A model generated the notes under the pieces. The model was not told where the DNA came from, ran no database searches, and was given only the letters and a program-made list of their open reading frames with translations. The position numbers were made by a program, and so were the translations under genes. Of a stretch of DNA of 64,000 nucleotides, positions 50,901-61,800 are shown in pieces (positions within the stretch are counted from its first letter, which is position 1; every line of letters begins with the position of its first letter). The DNA comes from Manduca sexta (lineage: Eukaryota; Arthropoda; Insecta; Lepidoptera; Sphingidae): NCBI RefSeq assembly GCF_014839805.1, contig NC_051132.1:4278001-4342000 (forward strand), written 5' to 3'.

Positions 50901-51350
50901 TCGAATATGTCTATCCCGTACGTATTTTCATCTTCTAGGGTAAACAGTTGTAGAAAAACGTTTTGGCTACGGCTTATGACATTCCGTAGTTAAGTACATG
51001 GGTTTTTTAACTTATTATAACTTGCTTAGAAGCAAAGAAAAATATTGCGAGACGATCTGCAATCCCGAAAATTATACACAAGAATTTAAAGCTATACTAC
51101 ATGCTATTTCTAAGATCTATGTTATTTTACAGAGCTCAAAAAGAAGTATACGTAACCACATATGGATTTTCCGTAATTTCTCTGTCGAGTTATACAACGG
51201 TAAGCAGGAAAATTGGAAATGCTTATGCTTACTTTTTAATTTGTTAATTAGGTATAGGAGTTTTTTATTTATGTAATAATTATTTTATTGCAGATTATTA
51301 AGACGGCTTGGTCGTATTTTACACTTCTACTTAATATTTATAAACAGTAG
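41908..51350 (+). CDS. Odorant receptor (insect 7tm_6 family), complete, 12 exons, 448 aa
   Basis: Exons: 41908-41967, 43037-43137, 43775-43932, 44739-44891, 45726-45905, 47627-47779, 47869-47998, 48448-48544, 48796-48897, 50560-50648, 51133-51199, 51294-51350. All introns are GT-AG, every phase closes, and the coding length is 1347 nt including TAG. The protein has the insect olfactory-receptor plan: a hydrophilic N-terminus (MASYFKRIF...), about seven hydrophobic segments (rough residues 58-78, 95-112, 159-179, 218-240, 320-344, 352-372, 419-442), the HHALIRLSGDVENLF motif before TM5 (about residues 305-319) and the family's conserved C-terminal end (YGFSVISLSSYTTIIKTAWS, then YFTLLLN). Its length is normal for the family. 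Known biology: such receptors pair with Orco as ligand-gated cation channels in the dendrites of sensory neurons; the ligand cannot be inferred. The start was chosen because it is the only ATG giving a family-like N-terminus that splices in phase. Introns carry repeats (1, 3 and 9) and a tandem duplication (5). No inactivating change was seen. The subfamily is not assigned. Confidence -1.
41968..43036 (+). other. Receptor intron 1 with two repeat insertions
   Basis: GTGAGT...CAG intron. Bases about 42048-42140 resemble the repeat at 17475-17725 (shared block around GGAC(G/C)CCACTCCACTTAC). Bases about 42497-42690 carry the block GGAAAACATCGTGAGGAAAC, then a GTGGTGGACTAAGGC block and a GAGAGGCCTGTGCCCATCAG block, ending in an ATTATTATA-rich tail. 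That tail is shared with the copies at 16791 and 37891. The rest is unremarkable AT-rich sequence. Confidence -1.
43933..44738 (+). other. Receptor intron 3 with two copies of a short repeat
   Basis: Two copies of one repeat (cores GATAAAATCC and GTTTTATTT, then CATAAGAA(A/G)TCA) lie at about 44303-44375 and 44660-44712. The second ends about 26 nt before exon 4. A third copy lies at about 21688-21760 in the gene desert. A moderately GC-rich stretch at 44480-44545 sits between the copies and was not identified. Confidence -1.
44892..47626 (+). other. Receptor introns 4 and 5 (exon 5 lies between them)
   Basis: Intron 4 (44892-45725) has no recognised element apart from a possible repeat fragment at 44960-45260. 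Intron 5 (45906-47626) contains a tandem duplication of about 182 bp at 46499-46856, described separately. No coding exon is missing here: the protein joins in phase across both introns. Confidence -1.
46499..46856. repeat. Two-copy tandem duplication, unit about 182 bp, in receptor intron 5
   Basis: The block starting GCTTTCATGATTCACGTTCG recurs 182 bp downstream (46501 and 46683) and both copies run to AATAATAAAGTAGGTT. The copies differ by scattered substitutions and a short deletion of about 8 bp near the end of the second copy (ATACGAAAATGATATT versus ATATGATATT). The level of divergence suggests a fairly old local duplication, not an assembly artefact. Confidence -1.
48277..48325. repeat. 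21-bp hairpin, one mismatch, 7-nt loop, in receptor intron 7
   Basis: Left arm 48277-48297 (TACTCAATATTACTAATCTT...) and right arm 48305-48325 are reverse complements except for one position. The loop is TTAAACA. Confidence -1.
49225..49286. repeat. Perfect 19-bp inverted repeat in receptor intron 9
   Basis: GAGGGCTAAGTTATTTTTT (49225-49243) and AAAAAATAACTTAGCCCTC (49268-49286) with a 24-nt spacer. Confidence -1.
50055..50082. repeat. Perfect 12-bp hairpin, 4-nt loop, in receptor intron 9
   Basis: TTGATGTTGAAT, loop TAAT, ATTCAACATCAA. The pairing extends imperfectly outward through AATTTTCA / TGAAAATA-like flanks. Confidence -1.
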
Positions 51351-51413
51351 ATTTATAAATTGTTGCATTATATTATTATGCTCATATCAAAACCTTATAA
51401 TGTAGGTATACAC

Positions 51414-51419
51414 AATAAA
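51414..51419 (+). terminator. Poly(A) signal of the odorant receptor
   Basis: AATAAA lies 64 nt after the TAG stop of the last receptor exon, a normal distance for a short 3' UTR. It is the first canonical hexamer downstream. Confidence -1.
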
Positions 51420-52735
51420 CAGGTATAAATAATTTCTGTGTTTTAATGTAAGTAAACATTACGCTTATAAATAGGTGAGTACCTACATTTTATAATGTGA
51501 AAGTGTTACACAAAATTAAAAATCTAATTAAACCATATTACCTACATAAAATAAAATAAAAAGTGCATAAAGGTAGAGTCTTCTTCCATTACATCTTTGA
51601 TCATAACTTCCTATAGTGTGGGTTTGGCGCAACACATTTTTAGCTTAATGCCCTATAAGTATTCCTATAATATTAAATTAATATTTTTTTATAGTGTAGA
51701 TATTGTTTCAATGACGATACCGTGAATGCCACCAAATTGTTGATACCGTGCATTCATTCATCTTCTCCTTAAAAATAAACATTACTTTAAGCTGCAACCG
51801 ATGCTATTAAATATAGACTTTAAAATTGAATATTTCATTAATTTGGTTTTTTCATAGACCTAAAATGTCTTTTTTTGTGAAATTCTAGCTTGAAAATATA
51901 CCTTCCCAATGTTAAAATAATATTCGGTCATAAATTTATCAAACACTATTTTATTTCCCTGTTTTGTATTCCGTTCCGTATGTAATAGGGGGGATTCCAA
52001 ATTCTGGGCTGATATTGAGCAGAAAAACAGGACCTCAGAGCGCTGCCATACCGCGCATGCAGGAGTGTCTACTACCTACTATGCCATCGAGGCAGTTATA
52101 CGTATTATACAGTTATATATTATAATATTTTATATTATAAAGTCGTCCTACAAAATAATAATAGGTACATACTATGCACTACATATAACCGAAAACTCAG
52201 TGCGTCGGTGGGTACGAGGGCGTTGAGTTTAACTGTATACCCTTCAGTGCCAAACAATTCTCACCTAGTCGTGTCTTGATTTATAAAGCGGGATACTTAA
52301 CCCTGCCTATCCATCGTTGGGGGTATAAGAAAATAGCGGTGCTATTTTTTTAAGATCTTCGGTAGAAACTTTTTAGTGTTTTATACCACCTAGTAGGCAT
52401 TAACTAAAACTTTCGTATAGACATGTTTACAACATTTAAATACAGATGACAGCACTAATATAATGTATATTTTAAATTTCAATAATGAAAAAATTGTGAA
52501 AAATGATACATATATTTTTTACAAATATAAATAAAAAAAATGCACGCTTAAATTAAGATTTAAAAAATGCATGGTATTTCATAGACCATAGATAAAAGGA
52601 TTATTTTCGACCTCAGACATCCCTAGTTTGGTATTTGTCATTTGATTGACAAATTCTAGTTTATATTTTGTCTCTGGGTAAAGTTTGTTTGGATTTTCAT
52701 GGTGAGCGGTTGTGTCACATCTTATGTGTAATAAA
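51420..52735. other. Intergenic region between the receptor and BCCIP, with a SINE
   Basis: About 1.3 kb of mostly AT-rich DNA. It contains one minus-strand SINE (51955-52093) and a moderately GC-rich stretch at 52195-52330 that looks like repeat but was not identified. No TATA box or clear core promoter for BCCIP was recognised in the last 150 bp before its ATG. Confidence -1.
51955..52093 (-). repeat. tRNA-derived SINE, family A, internally deleted
   Basis: On the minus strand it starts GCCTCGATGGCATAGTAGGT with a box A-like TGGCATAGTAG (52076-52086) and shares GCGCGGTATGGCAGCGCTCT and GAGGTCCTG with the copy at 12380. It then jumps directly to TTTTTCTGCTCAATATCAGC. About 38 nt including box B are missing relative to the 12380 copy. 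Confidence -1.
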
Positions 52736-55593
52736 ATGTCTAACAAAAGGAACAAAGAAATCCAGAACGACCACAGTGACAGTGAGGAAGAGCAGGAATC
52801 TGGTAGTGAAAGAGATTCCGACTTCGATTCTGATGGAAACTTCATCGGAGACAAAGTAAGCTATGATAAATTATAACCTAAAAACACATGGGATTTGCGG
52901 CATGTGATTATTTTTATGCGTAATATTGATTTAATTACTCTACCTTCCATAAACTTGCCATAAAATATTGCAAAATAAGTCAGTTTTGCTATACCAAAAC
53001 CAGTTAAAATTTTCTCTGCGTGTACAAAACCAGTTTTGTTATTGAGATGTAGTTAGGAAACCGTGACGATATTATATTTCGTTACGGTATTAAATATTGT
53101 ACTATGCAATATATATTATTACAATATCAAGGTCTCTCTAAGAATTTTCAAAAATATTATGGAATTGTTATAGTCAATGTAGAACTAACTGGGCCTTATT
53201 TGTGTTTAGCATTTGATTGTAAACACCTATATAATATATGTAGATTCCATTTTAGATGTTTTCTACAAACGATAAAATTGAGGTATAATCAGAAAAATAA
53301 TTTTCATAGTTACAGAGATTTTACCTCTTTTTATTGATAACAATTCTAAAAATTATAATTATTAATTTAGGAACTACAGGCAGACTTTGAAGGTCGCAAC
53401 CCCGAGGACTGTGACTTCCATGGCATAAAGCAACTTTTACGACAGTTGTTCCTGAAATCAAATGTTAGTGTAGGAGCACTGGCACAAACAATCATCTGTA
53501 AGTTTATTCAAGCAGGCAGTAACTTCATAATTTTATATTATGTTGAGCAATATCTAAACCAATGTTGTGCAATTATTTTTAATATGATATAAAAATATTT
53601 CATAAGTTTGATATTTTAATGTTATTAATCAATACATTGATCTCTTAATGGTATTAAATAAATTTTTTTATGAGGTTCTCATTCTAAGTTTGCTAGCCTT
53701 TTGTTATATTATACCGTCTACAATGAGAACTTATAGTTGGAGTAATCAATTGATTATTAATGCTTGATTATAAATAAAAAAACATCTTTAAACTTATTAA
53801 ATTGTTTCAGCACAAAACTATGTGGGCAGTGTGGTAAAACAGTGCCTTGATGATGGAGAGGATGATGATGATGACGATGATGATGGAAGTAACGGTGTGT
53901 TTGGCATCACAACAGTTATTAATATTACTAAAAGAAAAGTAAGTTAAAGATCTAGTTATTGCCTAAGGTGGTTTATGGTGGGGTTTACTTTTGGAAATAT
54001 GACTTGTCAAGTAAATAGTTACATATACACTTGGTAAGATAGATACAGTTATAAAATGCCACATTTTTTGGGATACATAATTAACTTGTGTTAGTAAAAC
54101 TTGAAAAAAACACCCAGGTGATAGCCATATTTTTTTTTTTATATCTGCTTGAAGTTTTCACAAAATGTAATGTTGTCTATTAAAAAATGCTTTTTTTCTG
54201 TAGCACAAATAATGAATCCAGTGATGTAATTACAGGATGAACCCAGTGTAAAACAAATAAGAGACTTGCTCATACAACTTGCTGATGAAAATGCAGATCC
54301 AAACACTAAAGGATTAATCAATAAAATATTGACAAATGATGCTGAACATGTTGGACTTATCATCAATGAAAGGTAAGAATCTTTAGGCATATGAAAATAA
54401 ATGAATTATGTTACATAGAATGGATAGGTTTTTGATCGTTTAATTTCCACTTAATAATGATAAATAGTTGAGTATTTATTGAAAAAAAAAAAGAGTACTA
54501 AGAATGATAAAAGAAGACATCATATTATAAATATCTTGTAAAATCATTCCAGTTTCAAATATAATTTTTTGATTCCAGGATTTTAAACATTCCTGCTGCT
54601 ATCAGTGTCCCATTATTCGCATCACTCCAGTCTGAACTGGACAGAGCCATTAAAAAAAATATGCCATACCAATTCCGCTATCTCATATGGATATGCAAAA
54701 CATACAACACAGGAGGTGAGTTGTTTTGAATACCACATGTTAATAACACAACACTAGCGTGATGATTCAATTTGTTTTGATAGCTTTGTAATAGTACTGC
54801 ATTATAATTCCATACAATTATGAGAGACAATAATGCAGAACTTGGTAGAATAATATTAATTCTTTTTTTATTATTGCATATTATGTAGTTCGTAAATATG
54901 CAAAATATGTTTTCACAATATTATTTCATATATTGTATGAAATTACAAACTGATCTTTATGTAATAATATGAAAGAGACTTCTAAATCTAGTAGCACAAT
55001 TGGCATCAAATTTAGGACTTATTTGTCTCCTGCCATGCATACATTTTGCCACCAAATAAAGAAAATATTACATATGTATTACAGATCAATCAACAGAAAC
55101 ATTATTTGCGAATCAAGAAGAGAAACCACTCGTAAATGAAGCTATAGCCAGTTTCGACGTGGATGTTACTGAACAGAGTGACATATCACAGTGGGATTAT
55201 GATGAAGGAGGAGCTCTGACACCTTGTAGAAAGGTTAGTGATAGTTCATTTGTCTTAATCTTGTTTGCTTTATAAGCTTTCTACTGATATATAACTTTTT
55301 TGTGGTAAATTAGATGATTGTGTATCACATTGGCTAAAAAATCCTAACATAATACTCAGGTTTTGAGATGTAAATGCGTTCTAATACAAAGAAAGCCGAA
55401 ACTACCGGCGCTATGCGAATATGATTAAATGGTTTATTGCAAGATCGAAAACATTATTATGTATAGGAAGACATAGTTATCTGTTTTACTGTTAATATTA
55501 TTATCGTATTTATTGTTTCAGATTCTCATCTTTGAAGGCACCAAATTCAATAACTTAGTAAGGCTCATTAAGGAGGAAGTGGAGGGCGCCTGA
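52736..55593 (+). CDS. BCCIP: BCCIP homologue (BRCA2- and CDKN1A-interacting protein), complete, 7 exons, 289 aa
   Basis: Exons: 52736-52855, 53371-53497, 53811-53938, 54236-54372, 54579-54715, 55085-55233, 55522-55593. All introns are GT-AG and phases close (870 nt with TGA). The protein has the family's layout: an acidic, serine-rich N-terminus (about residues 13-40), DFEGRNPEDCDFHGIKQLLR (44-63), QNYVGSVVKQ (84-93) followed by an aspartate run (about 96-107), VFGITTVINITKRK, then NDAEHVGLIINERILNIPAA and a C-terminal WDYDEGGALTPCR block. Length is close to the roughly 314 aa of the human protein. Known biology: BCCIP is a nuclear protein that binds BRCA2 and p21 and has roles in recombination repair, cell-cycle control and ribosome biogenesis. 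Identity rests on motif order recognised from the family. The start ATG precedes an N-terminus of the expected acidic character; a short upstream ORF lies at 52699-52731. Confidence -1.
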
Positions 55594-55764
55594 ACGCGCT
55601 AAGAAGTCAATGACTATTATGTTTATGCCGTACATACAAAATGTATTTATATATGGATATTCCTAAATATAAGTTACAAGTACTTGTTAAATTGCCTTTT
55701 TAATCACTTGTTTCATCACAAAAAAAGCTTGTTCATAATCATTATAACGCAATTTGTTTCACAC

Positions 55765-55770
55765 AATAAA
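55765..55770 (+). terminator. Poly(A) signal of BCCIP
   Basis: AATAAA 172 nt after the BCCIP stop codon. Cleavage 10-30 nt downstream would fall at about 55780-55800, meeting the end of the convergent polybromo transcript. Confidence -1.
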
Positions 55771-55796
55771 ACACTTTCTAGTCTAATACAGAAATA

Positions 55797-55802
55797 TTTA
55801 TT
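55797..55802 (-). terminator. Poly(A) signal of polybromo
   Basis: TTTATT on the plus strand reads AATAAA on the minus strand, only 24 nt past the polybromo stop codon (55826-55828). Cleavage 10-30 nt further on would lie at about 55767-55787, which overlaps the BCCIP 3' end. The implied polybromo 3' UTR is very short, so a more distal site is also possible. Confidence -1.
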
Positions 55803-55825
55803 TAAAAATATATCAATAAACATTT

Positions 55826-58800
55826 TTATATTCCGCTAACATGTAAGTTCTTGTGCAGGCACAAGGCATCTTTCATCATAAAGTCGCGAAGGGCGCACAG
55901 CCCTTTTAGTATTTTTTGATTCTGTTCCATTTTTTGTATATCTGTCTCTGAGAGACTCTTGTCTTGAGCCAAGTACCCATTCACAGCTTCTTCTGTCATC
56001 CAGTGCGTAGGAAGCTTCTGCATGTTAAATTGTGCTGGATCTGGATTGATTGGCATTGGTGTAAGCGACTTTTCCCATGGTGTAATATACTTTTGTTCTG
56101 AATGCAGACCTTCAATATATCTGTAAATGAAAACACAATTGATTCCGTGTTTTTTCTTTTTGACAAAATAAAAAGAAATTGATTATATTGGACGATAATA
56201 TTACAAATGAAAAATATTTCCTTGTCAAGACCTTTTATCATAAATAATTATTTATTTCCTTTATGGTATATCACAATAACAACAATACAATTTATATATC
56301 TAGAATAATGAAATTATAAATAGGGTCAGAATTTAAGGTAAAGATAAATAATGCAATGTGAACTTTAACTTAAATTTTATGTACATCTTATATTGATTTG
56401 TCTGAATAAAGGGCTTCATTCATTCATTCAATGCAATGGTTACCTGATATAAGCATCAGAGTGCACAACCCTAAGCGCGCGCGGCGGCGCCGCCACGAAC
56501 AGCGGGTCCAGCCCCGAGCGAGCCGCCGCGCCGCCCGCGCCCGCGCCCGCGCCCAGCGACCCGCCCTCGCCCGCGCCCGGCGACGGAGAGTTACGCGCCA
56601 TCGGCGACATGCCCGACACTGATGCTGCAATTATAAACTCTATTGCACAACCACCTATCGAGTAGGATTGAAAAATATGTGGCCCTTCGAAGCTTTGAAA
56701 AATTTAACTCATTTTATTTGTCTACCTAAGACCTAAGTTAGGAGACAGTCGAGACTATGCCACAGTAAAATCAAATAATTGTAATGACTTCGTATCGATG
56801 CTACACAACCACTTTACACATTCTTTTAATAACAGTACATAATATTAGGAAGATTATATTATAGACACACACAAGTTAAAATGATAAATTTATTAATCCA
56901 GGCCAAATTAATACCAGAGAAGATAAGTGTAAGGATTAGAAAGTTTCTCAATAAGGGATTAGTTACATGTTAATTTTGTCCTACAGAAAATAGAAAGACA
57001 ACTGAAGTTAAAGACTATTAGAACACAACCCTTCACAAATTCCAGGAAAATCGCCAGGCAACGGTTTAATGAAACATTATTTTGGGTTCCCAATATTTAA
57101 AGAGTTATGGACAACAGGTTTCAAATAGTGAAAACTTACTAATAGTATATTAATAGTACAATATAAAATATGACAGAGCAGTCACTCAGCGCGCGACTTC
57201 CGTCTGCAGTTTAACGAAACCTTAACATAGGAAGTAATTTATTTTCTTCTATCAACTACATAGATCGTAAAAATCTTAAACATTGGGAACCCAGTATACA
57301 GGGTCATTTTGACATCGTGTTATTCAGTAAAACCACATACTTGTCTTCTTGAAAATAACACTTTACAATAAGTTACTCGAACTGTAGGAGTAAAATATAA
57401 TGTGAAAGTTTCGAAAAAATAAATATTCATAAACAGTAATATTACTTTTACGACCCTAATGCCTCTACTAGGGCTCTTAAGAGAATTCGTCGCAGAGGCA
57501 ACATCACATTTTCCGTCAGAAATACACTCTGAATTCGCACTAACTATAAAATGTTAAAAAAGTCAGAAGTGAAACTAAGATTTTTGGTGAACAAATTCAT
57601 TATTCATGGATGATTCTTGATCCAAAGTTAGCAGAGGTGAAGACGTGATTTCAATTATTAACCAAATGTCAAAATAACCCCGTATAATAATAAAGCTCCG
57701 AACAGCAGGTTAGTTGAACGGCATGCAAACCTTGGCTATTACTACTGCTATTTGTACCTCCTGGTGACATCACGCCGCTGCGCACCGCCGTCGGCATCTT
57801 CGGCGGCTTCTTTGACGATGGGATGAAATTCCTAATGCGCAAAACGTGTCTTGATAAAACAGTACTGGATTAGACGGAGGAACTTTTCTACATCTAAATT
57901 GACAAAATGAAACTTAAAAGCTGCGCCCGCCGCTAGCCTAAGAAGCTTCACAGCCTTTTTAACTATCATTTGAGATATGGAAGTGGGCGTGGGCATAGAT
58001 AATTGCAGCTGAAATGTGTTTATAGTTAATAAACAAACACATTTCAACTGCAAATAACAGTTAATACTGTTACGAGTCCTTTAGGTATTTCTTGACGATA
58101 AAGAACAAATATAAAGTGGCTTTAAATTTAAAGCCATACAGTTATAATAAGTTACTCAACATTTAGATACACAAAGAAAAAGAATTAAAGATATTAATGT
58201 TATTAAATATGTGTAACGTCGGAGCCTGTGTGTGTGCGTGTACCTGGATCGTTCGTGCACGAGCATGAGCTTGCCGTTGCCCTTGTTGACGTGCAGGTCG
58301 CGCACGTGGCGCAGCAGGCGCGGCAGGTTGGGGAAGGGCGCCTGTCCCTTGCGCACGCGCGCGCAGCTGCGCCACAGGCACGCGTACTCGCTGAAGGCGC
58401 CGCGGTAGTGCTGCTGCACGTGCCCCGCTACCCCGCCACATGTAATGCGCAACGAACGACTTTACACCACCTGACTCGGCAGCGAGAGGCGACCACCATA
58501 CACATTAATTATAGCAGAGAATTATAGCATTCAAACTATTATAATATGTGTAAATTGAAACTAGCATTAATATAGAATAGAACTAGCTTTTAATTTTTTT
58601 CTTTCATTTTAATATATGTAGATTCTGATATTGACATGCTGTAGCAAGTTTTGTTTTTAATCGATTGTTCCGGAATATCTTTGATAGTATACGTAACTAT
58701 ATTTTTACTAAAACAAATACGTTTTCTTTTAACCTTGATCTTTTTAAATACATTGCATCCTATACTCTACTACGGGGCTATTCGCTACAATATCAAGTTA

Positions 58801-61800
58801 CGATACGGCATTACAGACTATTTCGACGTCACATATATTATTTAATATTTTTACGTAATCCGGCAAATAACCAAATGAGCTATCGAATATTGATTTCTAC
58901 CAACAAAATATATAATTTCTAACGACCCATATCGAAGTGCAACATTTCATTACTTAACATTGCTAGACTTACACATAAGACTAGCTACAAGATACATTTA
59001 ATTCAGGAATCATACTCACGTTCCAGCTTGGGTTTCTTTGTTTCAATATAAGTCCCGATCACTGGCAGCGTTAAAATGGGGAAAGTTAGTTAATGTCAAA
59101 GAAATTAATGAGTTCGTAGAATGGAAAATAGTGGTCCTTTTAAAATATTTTTCTTTCTGTAGCTAAGGAGTGAATTGCTTTTGCAAGTTTTAGTATATAA
59201 GTAACTTAAGCAACTAAGCAATAATTATAATTAACTGATATAAACAACTTAAGTTGGTAAGAGTAACGAACATCGTTATTTATCGCAATTTACAGCTTAC
59301 GTACAAGTTACGTTAGTGACTTGCGTAAGTAAAACTTACAAAAGTAACTCCTGGCTAATAACCTATGTAATAATAATATAATATGAAGATAGTTACTATT
59401 GCCCCCGTCTCCTATGCAGTGCTCCATGCAGTCTGCCAGATCTTCGAACTGGTAATCACACGTGTCCCACGCGCATTCATACGTCATCTCCATGGGAGTC
59501 TGTCAACAACATATGCAATAAATAAATATGTTAGTCTGTGTAATCGTTCATGTTAAACACAGTTAAATGGCAAAGTAACACTGTAAAGTGGTACAGCATA
59601 AGACTATTTCAATCGACAAAAATTATGTTTGACATTAACCATACCCAAATGTATATTTCAAGGGATTGTTGTACTATTCTAAGAATATTCTTGTTGACTC
59701 ATGTAATTTGGGTACTTATAAATCGACACAGTTTGCTTAAAACACTGGCTTACAAATGAACCCTGTTTAGACTAAAATTATTTTTGTATTACTGATCTCA
59801 AGAAGGTACTCAGTGCCAATAATTAAATCATTGAACATACAAGCAAGAACATTGAGCCTAATAAAAAAATGATATTTTTTCATCATTGTTAAAGTATACA
59901 TTATTATACTCCACATAAATCGTGAGTGTTCTTCTTAGTCGAATTTTATCTCCTAGCACCCTGTATCGATATACAGATTGATACTCGAGTTCGGAAATTA
60001 TTCGTATCCTTTTACGCTAATATGGCTTTCCAGTGCTGAACCTCCCCAGTCGCTGAGGTAAAAGATATTTTACAAATATAATATAGCCTCGATCCCCGTT
60101 TAGTAATTCCTATGCCCCCGGGTACTAACGTGGTGCGCGAGGTCGCGCATCTCGTCGGCGAGGCGCGCGGAGGTCTCCTCGTTGCAGCGCGCGGCGCGCT
60201 CCTCCCAGCTCTGCTTGGTGGCGGCGGGGAGCGAGCGCCACTCGTTGCCGACGATGCGCGAGATCTCGCCTGCCGACAACACTACCACGTCACCGCCCGT
60301 TTATACACCTACCTTACCGCCGCGACACAATAACTTTCTTGGCTCTTTCTCTTTCTCTGCTCCGGGATAGCGTGAATTACAACAGAGAGTTTTAGAGAAG
60401 TGAAATGGTTAATTTATATATGTATGGGGATGGAACCAATTTGTATTCCGGTTTAATACAATTACAATCAGTAATTAAGACAACAATTCTGTCTTCCACA
60501 TGCTTGTATTTTTTTACATGAGATAACTATATTTTTGGTTTTAGTAACAGATATTGTCCTTACATTGTTGCGTCGAGTATTCTATACTAAATATGCGAGA
60601 ATTAAATTTAGATAAATATGATAAATTAAATTATGTAATTTTCATGCTCTATATTATATTTAATTGGTTCCATCGCCCATAAATAAAAATGAGATGATAG
60701 CCCAATATAATACATCGATGTTGTAATAGTAGGTCATACTTAGACTCGGACCCTTGTTGTTTTTAAGCCAATATATTACGTCATAGTAACTAAGATACTA
60801 ACTAACCATTACTACTAGATATACTGTCACTTTAAAATGATTAAAGTTATTTTTAGAACTTGTGTTATGTTGCCCTAAACATACTATTAGGGTGATAACT
60901 ATTTGATCAGGATACTTAACCCTTAATTATTTATTGTATCTAATAATTGATTACAATTTAAAAATAAGACTTGCATTATAGTCTGCTAGTTGCAAAAGGT
61001 CCATGTAATCTGAACCATTAACTAAGTTTAAACTACGAGGTAATGACAGCAACATATTAAACATGAAAACTATTGCGTTTACACTAACGGGGATATTTCA
61101 ATAATTTTATTCACATACGACTCACTGCTAATTTTACTAGCTTCAAAGATTACAAAAGTCAGCTTGACGTGACTGTTTGGAAGGTAATTCTTTTAGGGGT
61201 ACATTTTCAGGTTTTCTTGTTAATCACACCGCTATAATGAAATACGTAGTACCCATATAACTTAATGAAAAGAATACTTCATAAAAACTCACCGAATGTA
61301 GCCTCAGGGTTGTTGGCGATGATAGCCTTGCGCACTTCGCTGGAGTACAGGATGTAGCCGGTGACGATCTTCTGCTTCTGTTCCTTCTTCTTCTTGCCGG
61401 TGGCGGGCGTGGCGGACGTCTGGCTGCTGGACCGCTCCTGGCTCGGCGTCGCGGACATCGACGGGTTGTACGGGTTGCTGTTGCCGCCTGAGGTTTGTGA
61501 GGCAATGTGGTTGGTGATATAAAAGTTATGTAAAAAACAGCTCATATATCTAACTGACTTAGCAGCAATTTCATACATTTTGACTTTACGTCAGCAGAGA
61601 AAATCCCAGGCCGCTAAATATTACCTTGAATAATATATTAAATGTTGTTTCAAAAAAAAATCGAATAATGGTCCTTCAAATATAAACTCGCATGTTTAAG
61701 TTATGTTGCTTAAAAATGAATGTGGTATTACTTATATTGACTAAATCGTATTATAGTTTTAATCTCATACCTGCAGAGAGCGGTGTCGCCGGCGATGCAA

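Noticed and set aside
52579..52859. Alternative open frames over BCCIP exon 1 on both strands
   Set aside because: The frame starting at 52736 gives the acidic BCCIP N-terminus and splices in phase; the others do not.
56424..56630. Arginine/alanine-rich open frames on both strands
   Set aside because: Shadow frames of the GC-rich polybromo exon at 56444-56624; the spliced frame ending in HSDAYIR is the one conserved in the family.
58156..58527. Three long overlapping open frames around 58.2-58.5 kb
   Set aside because: Only the frame containing GHVQQHYRGAFSEYACLWRS joins the neighbouring exons in phase; the others are shadows caused by high GC.
61224..61505. Arg/Pro-rich minus-strand frame
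   Set aside because: Out-of-frame reading of the HMG-box exon 61293-61487.
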